From: Nematostella vectensis
Taxonomy: Eukaryota > Cnidaria > Anthozoa > Actiniaria > Edwardsiidae
DNA: 64,000 bases
Assembly: GCF_932526225.1 (NCBI RefSeq)
Contig: NC_064038.1
Span: 4,944,741 to 5,008,740, forward strand
Reading direction: 5' to 3'
Below are positions 24,101-36,100 of this stretch, piece by piece; positions within the stretch are counted from its first letter, which is position 1; every line of letters begins with the position of its first letter. The translations under genes and the position numbers were made by a program. Below the pieces are notes generated by a model. The model ran no database searches, was not told the origin of the DNA, and was given only the letters and a program-made list of their open reading frames with translations.

Positions 24101-27100
24101 CAGAGATCAGTGTCAGGGTCAGTTATAAGCCTGTTTATTACCAGGGGGGTGGGGGGTATCACCAGGACAGAGATCAGTGTCAGGGTCAGTTATAAGCTAC
24201 TGTTTATTACCAGGGGGGTGGGGGTGGGGGGGGGGGTATCACCAGGACAGAGATCTGTGTCTGGGTCAGTTATAAGCCTGTTTATTACCAGGGGGTTGGG
24301 GGGTATCACCAGGACAGAGATCAGTGTCTGGGTCAGTTATAAGCCTGTTTATTATAATAATAATAATAATAATAATGCTCGTTTATTTCAACCGTTTGCA
24401 GTTCTTTTACAACTGAATTACCGGTAGGGTCAGCTAACTACAAAATACATTACACCATACATAATTCATAATAACATTAGATCCCCAGCATATTGCGCTG
24501 AGACGAATTTGGAAAAACGGTCCGTGCGACCCGGAACCACACTATGTGAGCGCTTAGATCTTAGGGAGTATGGCGAGTTGGAGGATATAAGTCTGCTTGA
24601 CACTAGGGGGTATATTACCAGGGGGGTGGGGGGTATCACCAGGACAGAGATCAGTGTCAGGGTCAGTTATAAGCTACTGTTTATTACCAGGGGGTGGGGG
24701 GTATCACCAGGACAGAGATCAGTGTCAGGGTCAGTTATAAGCCTGTTTATTACCAGGGGAGGGGGTGGGGGGTATCACCAGGACAGAGATCAGTGTCAGG
24801 GTCAGTTATAAGCCTGTTTATTACCAGGGGGGTGGGGGGTATCACCAGGACAGAGATCAGTGTCTGGGTCAGTTATAAGCCTGTTTATTACCAGGGGGGT
24901 GGGGGGTATCACCAGGACAGAGATCAGTGTCTGGGTCAGTTATAAGCCTGTTTATTACCAGGGGGGTGGGGGGTATCACCAGGACAGAGATCAGTGTCAG
25001 GGTCAGTTATAAGCTACTGTTTATTACCAGGGGGGTGGGGGGGTATCACCAGGACAGAGATCAGTGTCAGGGTCAGTTATAAGCTACTGTTTATTACCAG
25101 GGCGGTGGGGGTGGGGGGGTATCACCAGGACAGAGATCAGTGTCAGGGTCAGTTATAAGCCTGTTTATTACCAGGGGGGTGGGGGGTATCACCAGGACAG
25201 AGATCAGTGTCAGGGTCAGTTATAAGCTACTGTTTATTACCAGGGGGGTGGGGGGGTATCACCAGGACAGAGATCAGTGTCAGGGTCAGTTATAAGCTAC
25301 TGTTTATTACCAGGGGAGGGGGGGGGGGGTATCACCAGGACAGAGATCAGTGTCAGGGTCAGTTATAAGCCTGTTTATTACCAGGGGGGTGGGGGGTATC
25401 ACCAGGACAGAGATCAGTGTCAGGGTCAGTTATAAGCTACTGTTTATTACCAGGGGGGTGGGGGGGTATCACCAGGACAGAGATCAGTGTCAGGGTCAGT
25501 TATAAGCTACTGTTTATTACCAGGGCGGTGGGGGTGGGGGGGTATCACCAGGACAGAGATCTGTGTCTGGGTCAGTTATAAGCCTGTTTATTACCAGGGG
25601 GTGGGGGGTATCACCAGGACAGAGATCAGTGTCAGGGTCAGTTATAAGCTACTGTTTATTACCAGGGGGGTGGGGGGTATCACCAGGACAGAGATCAGTG
25701 TCAGGGTCAGTTATAAGCTACTGTTTATTACCAGGGGGGTGTGGGGGGGGGGGTATCACCAGGACAGAGATCAGTGTCAGGGTCAGTTATAAGCCTGTTT
25801 ATTACCAGGGGGGTGGGGGGTATCACCAGGACAGAGATCAGTGTCAGGGTCAGTTATAAGCTACTGTTTATTACCAGGGGGGTGGGGGGGGGGGGTATCA
25901 CCAGGACAGAGATCAGTGTCAGGGCCAGTTATAAGCTACTGTTTATTACCAGGGGGGGTGGGGGGGTATCACCAGTACAGAGATCAGTGTCTGGGTCAGT
26001 TATAAGCTACTGTTTATTATCAGGGGGTGGGGGGGTATCACCAGGACAGAGATCAGTGTCTGTTATAGCTACTGTTTATCACCAAAGGGGGGTAGGGTAC
26101 CACCAGGACAAGATCGGCCTAAGGGTAAGTTTATAAGTTACTGTTTATCACCAGGGGGATATCAGGATGGAGATCAGCTATAAAGTAAGTTTCAAGCTAG
26201 CCTGCAAAACAGGCTCTCTCACAAAGCACGACAGAAATACTCCCAGAAAAGCTATTGGACATAGCCCTCAGACAAAAATATTGAGATTCGGGCAAGAAGG
26301 GAAAATGATATTTGCTACCTTGCAAACTCGGCTCCAAAGTCTGCCCGCTATCGCCTCCGGGTTTTTTTTTTTTTTTTTTTCACAACTAGCGCCTGTTGAG
26401 CAGGCTAGTTATCAGCAATAACTTATCAACAATTTTTATTTCAGGAAAAAGCTGAGCAATTTATTCAAGCCTCTAACAACCAAGTTGTGACATTGCCATC
26501 TCTGGAAGCTCCTGGAATCAAACGAACAGATGCCTTTAGGTAATGGTGGTTTCTTTGATGGATGTCTGGCTGGCGCAGTTGGTATAGCATTGCTCTAAAG
26601 TGACTGCGCCTCTTATGTACCACTTCCAGGTTCTACTGTTTTCATCCCTCCAAAAATCCACAATCCCACTCCTAGGCTGTTTTCCACGATCAGACATGAG
26701 ATGTATGATTGCTTCCTAGAACATACAATATGCCTTTTTCTGAACCACATTGCATCTGCACTGTTGTTGTATCTTACAAGGCTTGATGGATTTATTAGCT
26801 TTGTTAGATTTATTTTTAAAGGTACTTTTTAATTTATTTAAAAAGTACAAACATTGACATTGAAATCTTGAATATGTTACTTTAGTGTAAAGTAGCATTT
26901 AGAATTGAAACAAAAAAAATTATACTGTAGTTCTAATAATCTCTCGGTTTTAGTGGGCAAGCTAATGAAGTTTCAAGATCCAAGTCAGATAAACAGTTAA
27001 CAAGGTTTGTATTCTTGTAATCTATAGGCAACTAACAAAAAATTAGGAGGCATCTCTATGCTTTTGTACTTTTTGTACAAGAGCATAGGTCGTAGCAGGC

Positions 27101-30100
27101 CTAGAATTCTTGGGATATGTACCAACACATTCTTCCGCACTGGAATTAATAGATAAAAGTTGATTGAGACAGAGAAACTGTTTAGTAGCATAAAACTTAT
27201 ATTAAAAGAAATAAACATTCTGCCTTTTGTATGAAGTCCGTCCTTTTGAATAAGCAAAAAAAAAAAAAAAAGACAGGATCAAGTTCAAAAGCAGGGGAAG
27301 GGGTGGGTGCCCTCTGATCAAACTGGCAATGAGATATGTGGTTTTTGCTCGACAGCTACAAAGGATTATTACAGCCTCTGGTTGTTGCAAGAGAAGGGAA
27401 TAAACCTGGACCAAATGCTCCAGCCCCCGGGCAACAGGTACAATCACGTGATTTTACTTAGCATCAAAAAGTAAAAACTGAGCTTATCGTTCCTCTTCTA
27501 TTGTGCTCTCAGGCAAAGAACCTGCGCAACCTTCAGGTTATCAGTAACCCCGCCCACCCTGTTGCACGGGACCTTCTGCATGACAAGTATGGGGTAGCAC
27601 TCCCCAACCTAGTGAACAGGAGAGATGACCAGGAAAAGGTAGGAATATCCCAACCTAGTGAACAGGAGAGATGACCAGGAAAAGATAGGCATAGCCCAAC
27701 CTAGTGAACAGGAGAGATGACCAGGAAAAGGTAGGCATGTCCCAACCTAGTGAACAGGAGAGATGACCAGGAAAAGGTTGGCATATCTCAACCTAGTGAA
27801 CAGGAGAGATGACCAGGAAAAGGTAGGCATATCCCAACCTAGTGAACAGGAGAGATGACCAGGAAAAGGTAGGCATGTCCCAACCTAGTGAACAGGAGAG
27901 ATGACCAGGAAAAGGTAGGCATATCCCAACCTAGTGAACAGGAGAGATGACCAGGAAAAGGTAGGCATGTCCCAACCTAGTGAACAGGAGAGATGACCAG
28001 GAAAAGGTAGGCATATCCCAACCTAGTGAACAGGAGAGATGACCAGGAAAAGGTAGGCATGTCCCAACCTAGTGAACAGGAAAGATGACCAGGAAAAGGT
28101 AGGCATATCCCAACCTAGTGAACAGTAGAGATGACCAGGAAAAGGTAGGCATATCCCAACCTAGTGAACAGGAGAGATGACCAGGAAAAGGTAGGCATAT
28201 CCCAACCTAGTGAACAGGAGGGATGACCAGGGGAAGGTAGGCATATTTGCAGTTCTGACAAAAGTCTCATATATTCTCTTCTAAATTAACACGCTTTATA
28301 AGGACACCCATTAATACAGACAACGGACACTTTTATGTGGCCCAAAAGACATTTTTCATACAAAATTAACCCCGGTTTACGGACAAAAGAAATTCGAGTC
28401 TCGCACTTTCAGGAGATTGATGCACTTTTAATAGGTATTACTCGTGTTCTAATCGGATATTGTCAAGCTTTTCTAAACCTAATGCTCAAGCAAATAAACA
28501 CATCAAGTATGCTAAAAGATAACAGAACACAGTCAACAATGTAGAACAGTCAAAAAGCTAAGTTAGGGTACCAGACTATAGACTTGGCAAAGTCAGAGTG
28601 CACAAAATGCATTCTAGTAGAGTTTTCACAACCTTTGTTGAATTACAGTATAATGGATTCAGTTAGAATAACTGAGTTGAAATTGGCAATCGCAAGGACG
28701 ATTGAGGAAAGGAGAAGTTATCCTGTTTTGTTGTTTATAAATTTTGCTATCAATTTGAGTAATAAAGAAATAACAGGAACATGTCACTAGTTCGCAGAAG
28801 TACTTTATCCAAATGTTACTTGAAACATGAGTTTTAAAGATTAAAAGTTCAATATAAAAGATGTTGTGTTGCTGTAGCATGCGTTCTGAGTGTTTAAAAT
28901 GCAATTTTTTCACGTCTTTTAGTGCAGCCGGCTTAATACGGACACCCCGATAAAACGGACAGTTATGAAAGTCAAGAGGGTGTCCGTATAAACATGGTTC
29001 TGCTGTAAATAAGATAATGAGCCGTTTTCATAGAAGCTGTATTACCATGTTCTAGAGGTTGGTTCTATCTTTGCTCACAGTTTTTCTCATTATGGCCCTC
29101 TGAACTCGTGAGTAATCTTAAGTTTTATTACAGGCCCCTGGTAAAGTAGTGACTGGTACGAATGTAGACCATCTCAGCACTCTCCCTAAAGCCAATAGAG
29201 TCGATGCCACGGTAAGATTTGATTATTTTTCATCTTTAAGACTTTCAGTATAATAAAGTGCTGCCATTATTTAAGTATAAGTGACAAAGAGAAATAAACT
29301 GATTAAGATAACCAATACAAGTATGATGTTGAAAAATGCATTATAATAGTATTAATTACAATTTTAAAGTAAAATATTTTTGTTATATTCGTATATTTCC
29401 AAATATCTTTCACTACTACTGCCGGTTAAAATGCAGAATGCCTCTTCCATGGCTACCAAAATGTGTACATGTCAAGTGTAATGCTTGATAGAAGTTGTTA
29501 TCTTTTTTTTTTTTTTGTCTGTTAGTTTGCCATTTCTATATGCCTAATCTGTTAAACATTTTATATTTCCAGAGAACACCACCACCCATATCAGAAGACG
29601 ATGCCAAAAAGGGAATCTTAAGCCTGATAGAAAGAGGACTTATCCCTGTAAGTAATGGCTTTACTCGACATTTTTGACATTTCATGTACCTTCAGCAGAT
29701 ATATAAGGCGCTTTTGTACAGTACTCGTGTAGTTGTATTAACGTCCTATGCCCTAACATTTATTTTGTTTTGTTTCTTGTTTTTAGCCTGCCGCTGAACT
29801 TACTCTAGAGCCATCTCCAGTACGACACCATCAAGCTCCTGTAAGTGACTCCAAGCTCACTAATCCCATCCTATCCCATCTCCTTCCTTCCAATCCTATC
29901 CCATACCTTCCCATCCAGTATTATCCTATCCCACCCCACCATATCCCATCACATTCCATCTTTTATTCCATCTCTTCTTATTTAACCCCAGCCTTTCCCA
30001 TCCCATTATATATTATGGCACCCAATCACATCTTATCCATTAATCAAATCTCAGCTTATCCCATTCAACCACATTATCCCATCCAATCTTATCCGATCCA

Positions 30101-33100
30101 ATCACACCTTATTCCATCAAATCCCATCCAATCCCATGTTATTCCACTGAATCCCTTCCCATCTTATCTGATCTAATCACACCTTATTCCATCAAATCCC
30201 ATCCAATCCCATGTTATTCCACTGAATCCCTTCCCATCTTATCCGATCCAATCACACCTTATTTCATCAAATCCCATCCAATCCCATGTTATTCCACTGA
30301 ATCCCTTCCCATCTTATCCGACCCAATCACACCTTATTTCATCAAATCCCATCCAATCCCATGTTATTCCACTGAATCCCTTCCCATCTAATCGGAAAGT
30401 TGCTGCATCAATGGTACTACTCAGTTGCGATACTTATTCCAATGTTTTTTAAATTCTTTGTCTTTTTTTTTTAATATTTTATTCACCTTTATTTCAGCTA
30501 CATGAACTCTCCACGCAATTCACAAAGGGACGAGCACCTCCTCCTCCTGATGTCTGTGGAGGTGAGCTCTCGTATAAATGTTTTGACCATTAAACTACTC
30601 ATAAGTATAAAATAGAAGATTGACAATTGACTTCTTGTGTTGCAGTGGGCGGATACAATCTTGCTGTTGTTAAGGTAAAACCAGTCCTGCCACCTGCAAG
30701 TTCTGGATCCCGCCGTCCTCGACGTTCCAACTACGTTGTCAACAACGTGAAAAGTGGGCTAGCCACGTAGTTGAAACCGTAGTTGGAACGTTGATAACGG
30801 CGCGCACGCAAATTCAACGTCCGCGGCGCTCTACCTCGCGTGCTTTATAAGGTCCCTATTACCGCATTCCCCCTAAAACAAGGTTTTCATAGAACGCTGT
30901 GTCCCAGAGCCTCAACGTTAAAGTTGTTTGTATCAATGTGCAGTGACCCCAGACAAACTTTATAAGCTCAAGCCATCAGTTCTTCATCAATCAAATGTAA
31001 CGCCCTGTGCAAACAGCACCAACATCGGCCAACACCCCTCGCTACGCTGATCACAAAACAAAAGGAAATTTGCAACCTCCGACATGGTGTGCAATCAGTG
31101 CTAGCATTTCTGGGACAAAAATTCTTGTTGTTTCCGCCAGCAATGTTGACTCTGTCGGTCTCTACTTAAGATTATCTCGTGCATTCCAGATGGACCCTTC
31201 ATCTCTCGCTGAGAAGAAACGTCGAGCTCGTTCCGCTTCTGGACTCCGACCGCCCAATAACGCAGACGTAAGACATTGACTACTTTTTACGTTTTTTTCG
31301 TGCATCGGAATTTCGGGCAAACTTGTTACTCACACCTATCTACTGGCGGGCTTAATGCCGTCTGAAGCTATGATTGGGAGAGGGGGGGGGGGGGGGGGTT
31401 GATAGGGTTTCGTCATTACCTACACGTTATAGTTTTTAAAACGTTTTAAAAGTTTCACTGAACAAAAAGGCCCGCCCTAGATAATTCTTCTTATAGGGTA
31501 TTTCAAGGCTGACTAGTGCTACCATCTTTTGTTGAGAATTAAGTGAGAGAAATTCATAATGATACTGTATTTTGGGGGCTTTTTAATGTTATTCCAATAA
31601 CATTCCTTACCGGATAAGGAATGGGCTCCTGTAGAGAGTGTGCATTTAGTCTGCATGCTGTATGTTTTAAAGGGCTGGACACAGGGATATCGCAGGAAGC
31701 CCCTCCCGGTCAAAGCAATAGAAACCTCAGACCATGTGAGTACATCGTCACGCAGATCCCGCGGGGGCCCTCCCTCCTACTGAGGTTTTGAAATAAATGT
31801 ACTGAGGCTGAACTCCACCTATATGCTACTTGCGCTATGAAATCGCGTGACTTTTTAGTTGGCAAACTCGCGCGCGCTCCGGCTTAGCGGAAAAATAACA
31901 ACAAAACGGCTTGTTGTGTTTGAAAGATTGTATTATTTTCGTCGTTCTCTGTCGTAGCGGCTGCAGCAATTTCTTTGTTTGTTTTAGTTTGAGTTTGCGA
32001 TTTAAAAGTGCATGTGATTTCCATGTATTTTATAAATTCTACTTCCTTACATAACTGTGTTTACTCCTTTTCCCCTCCTATCGACCTCGACCTAGATTAT
32101 GTTTTTTTTTTCATTTCAAATGTATGTAAATGTTAATACTCCTGTGAATATTTATGACAGGTTCCTGCTCCCGTACCCACCCCTGCCAGTGAGCTGAAGA
32201 GCGTGCACAAATTCGTGATACAAAACGGCAAGACGAGAGTTACCTCACAGGTAGGGTAGCACATGAGTCCATAACAATGATTGTGATATGAGGACAAAAA
32301 ACAGTATCAATGGCAATGAAAACGACAGCAACAGTGACATTGACAACAGCAGCCACAAGAACAACAACAGCACCAGGCAATGGTTCAAATAACAACAGTA
32401 AAGTGAGAAGGGGAAGAAACGGCAGTTACGAAAACGGTAAACCATGAACACTAACAGCAAAGAAGGAAGGGATATACCGGAAGAGATAATTACGCTTTGA
32501 CATTATGAACAACAAAAACACAACAACGATATAAACAACAACAATGACAACGACGATAAAAAACAAAGGAAAAAAACAACAATGAAGACAATAACAACAA
32601 CAACAACAAAAGAGAACTAAGCAGCGACGACAACAATAGAGGCAACAACAACAACGAAAACACAACACAATAGAAATGTCAACAACTACAACGACGATAA
32701 AAAAAGACAACACAACAAAGCAGATAAGCCGAAAATTGTACTACAAGCTATAGAAATAACAACAGGGGTGATTCGGTCTACATAACTAAGCACTAACGCC
32801 AACCCAATCAAATCTAACTAGCTGTTACCAATATCCCCACAGTGCATACATAATGACACTTGAAGCATTCGTACTCACAATCTTTTACTCGCGGCTTTCT
32901 GTTTTCTCAACGTTTGCTATACACGGTCTTTTCCTCGTGGCTTTCTGACTTTCTGTTTCTTTCCAGGATTACCTTGATTTCAAGCAGCACTACTGCCTAT
33001 CATGGGGGAGGTTGGTTCCTTTCTTGAATAGAAGCGTTTGAATTCGTCATAAGTCTCTGTTTCAGTATATTAACTCTAAACATGTTGCGTTGCAGCATAC

Positions 33101-36100
33101 TGACTCTGATAGTGAAGCTGGAGGAGCTTTTTAGTAACTTTAGCGTGCCTATCGCCTTCATAGATGGGGACAGGTGGGTCTGTACAGGACCCGAAATGAT
33201 CCCAGGACCCGAAACGATCCCAGGACCCGAAATGATCCCCAAAAGTACCCCAACTGATCCTCGGACCCGAAACGATACCGAGGAGTCCCCGAAATCAACC
33301 CCAAGGAATTGCAGTAATGGACAAAGGGAAAGCAGAAGAAATACTTGCAATTCTTGAAGCATAATAAAGGGTTAACAGCGACTCGATTTCTAAACAACGT
33401 GACATAAAAATATTAAATTCCAACACAATACTTCTATTTATTACATTGCCCGGCGTTAAACCCATAAACAGAGTCCAAAACAAATACACAACTGTAAATT
33501 GCTACTGAAAGGAATATAGCATAAACATAGCACAGCTTTGCTCAGATCAACCAAACTTTTGACCTTCCATCACACTCTTAACATTTTGCGGTTCCGACAC
33601 ATGACTCCGACACTATAAATCTCATTTCCGTTAAGCATCACCCCTAAAAATTAATATTCATCTGACAACCAAACATGTATTTCACCACGAAATCCGTGTT
33701 CACACGAGCGAATATTTACCGACACATTTTAGGCAGCCGGTTTGGCCGAGAAGATGGAATGACAAAAGCACACTGAGTAATACACTCGAACAACCCTTCT
33801 ACTACCGATGCAAAATATTAAGGGGATGTGAAAGCAATATTATGTGAGTTTTGAATTTCCTCATGTAGTCGTGCGTACACCCCGGCATGATCTCATATGA
33901 TGGGTCTTTCATTCACGAAAAAAAACATGCCAAAAATAACTTTAAAACATTTCGCTTCCTATGTAAAGCAGCATGTCCCATCTGTAAAGACTTTCTTTTA
34001 TGGCTTGTTATGTAAAAATGATTTATCCACGCCGGGCTCCTCAAATTACTATCACAGGAATTGTAAGTTGACCCCAATTTCTGACTCAACCACTGTATTT
34101 CCCCCGCAGTCGTATATAAAAATCTTAATACTTAAATCTTAGTTAATGTAAATTTCCTTTAAATAACACAAACAAAGCTAAATGTTTCATATGTTTTTAA
34201 AACTGAAAGCCAATCCTTACACATTCATTTAGTTGTCTATTACTGAAATTCCTTGGGGTTCATTTCGGGGACTCTTAGGGATCGTTTCGGGTCCCGGGAT
34301 CAGTTGGGGTCCTAGGCCAGTGGTTGAGTAGTGTACATTGCCTTAGTATCGGGCCTTCAGGGTTTTAAGGATAGGAGATATTGAAGCTTTTTAAAGTCAC
34401 GTGACCTATGACGTTATTGACATTGATTGACACTCGTCATCGAGGCCAGTGGTTGAGTAGTGTACATTACCTTAGTATCGGGCCTTTAGGGTTTAAAGGG
34501 TAGGAGATATTAAAGCTTTTTAAAGTCACGTGGCCTATGACGTAATCGACATTGAGTGGTACTCGTCATCGAGGTCAGTGGTTGAGAAGTGTACATTGCC
34601 TGAGTATCGGGCCTTTGTTTTAATTTTTTTTATAATGCTTCAAAAGTATTTTCTTCCACTTTCCCTTTGTCCATTCTGGTAATTCCACGGGGTTCATTTC
34701 GGGGACTCCTTGGGATCGTTTCGGGGCCAAGGATCATTTGGGGGACTTTTGGGGATCGTTTCGGGTCCTGGGATCGTTTCGGGTCCTGGGATCATTTCGG
34801 GTCCTGTACAGGTCGCGAAGTAACTTCAGTCCTCTCCACTTAGTGACGAAAGCCTTTGTGTGTTAGAAGAGCACTGTGACATGGATGAATTGTGAATAAT
34901 CTGTGCCAACCATTCAAAACCAGGGTATTGCTGGAATTATTTTTTTTTATCAAACCACCGATGTAGTGTTGATCTAGTTCTAGCAAAAACTTTTATACGA
35001 AAATTTTTGTCCCAATTTTCGTTTTCATAAAAGACTAGGGCAGGCTTAGTAAAGGGGTATCCATCCGCAGTAATTGTTATGCTGTTTATTATCTGAACTT
35101 CCGCAGCTATCATAACATAACGAACTAACTTTAGGATATTTATTCCACAGGCTAGCTGACCTAGCTCTCGTATTTGAACTAGAACAAGAACCATCTCTTG
35201 AGGTGTGTTAACCTATTATCTCCTTTTTAAGCCCTTAACCGCCAGCCCTTGTTCTCTGATATCCACGGTATGAGCACAAGAAACGCAAATAAAAATCTGA
35301 GACATCCCCCCACTCACGACGATAAATTAATTGCATTTACTTCAGCTAAGCACTGAACGCTCTACCACGGGCAATAAAAAGGATCTCAACCATTAGTGCA
35401 CTATTTACCTGCGCACTAAAAATCGTTTTTTTGGTACACCTATCAGTATAGTAGACCAATTTCGGAATTTAGGGAGGTGTTTAACCTTTTTGATTTATTT
35501 GTTTTGAAACCAAAAAAACATACCTTTTTATAGCCATTTATTTTTTTATTTTTTATTGAATTTTGTATGTCTTTTGATATTGAATGCTGTCTCTTGAAAA
35601 CCTATGTTGTTTCATTGAAAACTTGTATGTTTTGTAGGTTTACACACGCACAATTTCTAATTTGACACTATACGACTATTTTGCACTCGAGATTTCATGT
35701 TTTGTAACCCGCATTGCTTCAAGGTGTACCAAATGTACACGCGAAATTGAAAAACGAATCCAGGTTAGCAAAACTGTTAGCTATTATACGCAATCAGTTA
35801 TGCAACACAGTTTACGACACATTCTCAGACTAACCATATTTAAAATAGGTGCTAATAATTAATGCACTGTTCTGTACTTTTCAGCATTTTATGACGTGTA
35901 TCCTGAATGGAGACGATGTTGAAAAAATCATCAGAACGCCGGTATGTGATAAAACTTCCTTTCCCCCCACACCTCTTGCCCTTCATTGCTTGTTCTTCCA
36001 TATCCCTTATGCTTTACTTTGACAAGGATTTTGAAAAGCGCGTAGAAATATACACTATCACAATATCAACAAATATTTGCATTCTTCCGTCCTTAAACTC

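Larger units (their letters stand above)
22684..26165 (+). repeat. ~67-bp G-rich minisatellite seeded on the IQCH exon 2 donor (~37 copies)
   Basis: Each unit holds the last 27 exonic bases (ATCACCAGGACAGAGATCAG then TGTCAGG), the GTCAGT donor, 'tataagc(ta)ctgtttattacc', and a G-run of the form GGGGGGTGGGGGG. The first unit is the true exon 2 end (22709/22710). I count about 37 copies of the exonic core. Unit length varies with the G-run and a ctact/cct indel. Two retroelement fragments interrupt the array (22797-23564 and about 24350-24600). Confidence 0.93.

Noticed and set aside
23771..26136. Series of ~100-codon frames with [13 protein letters not shown] repeats
   Set aside because: They read through the exon 2 donor minisatellite. 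Only the first unit is exon.
26575..26640. Second tRNA-like segment (ctggcgcagttggtatagca)
   Set aside because: The A box is passable, but B box and stems are not convincing; too weak to list.
27604..28240. CRISPR-like regular array
   Set aside because: Units are head-to-tail copies without unique spacers, and the unit is an animal exon-intron junction.
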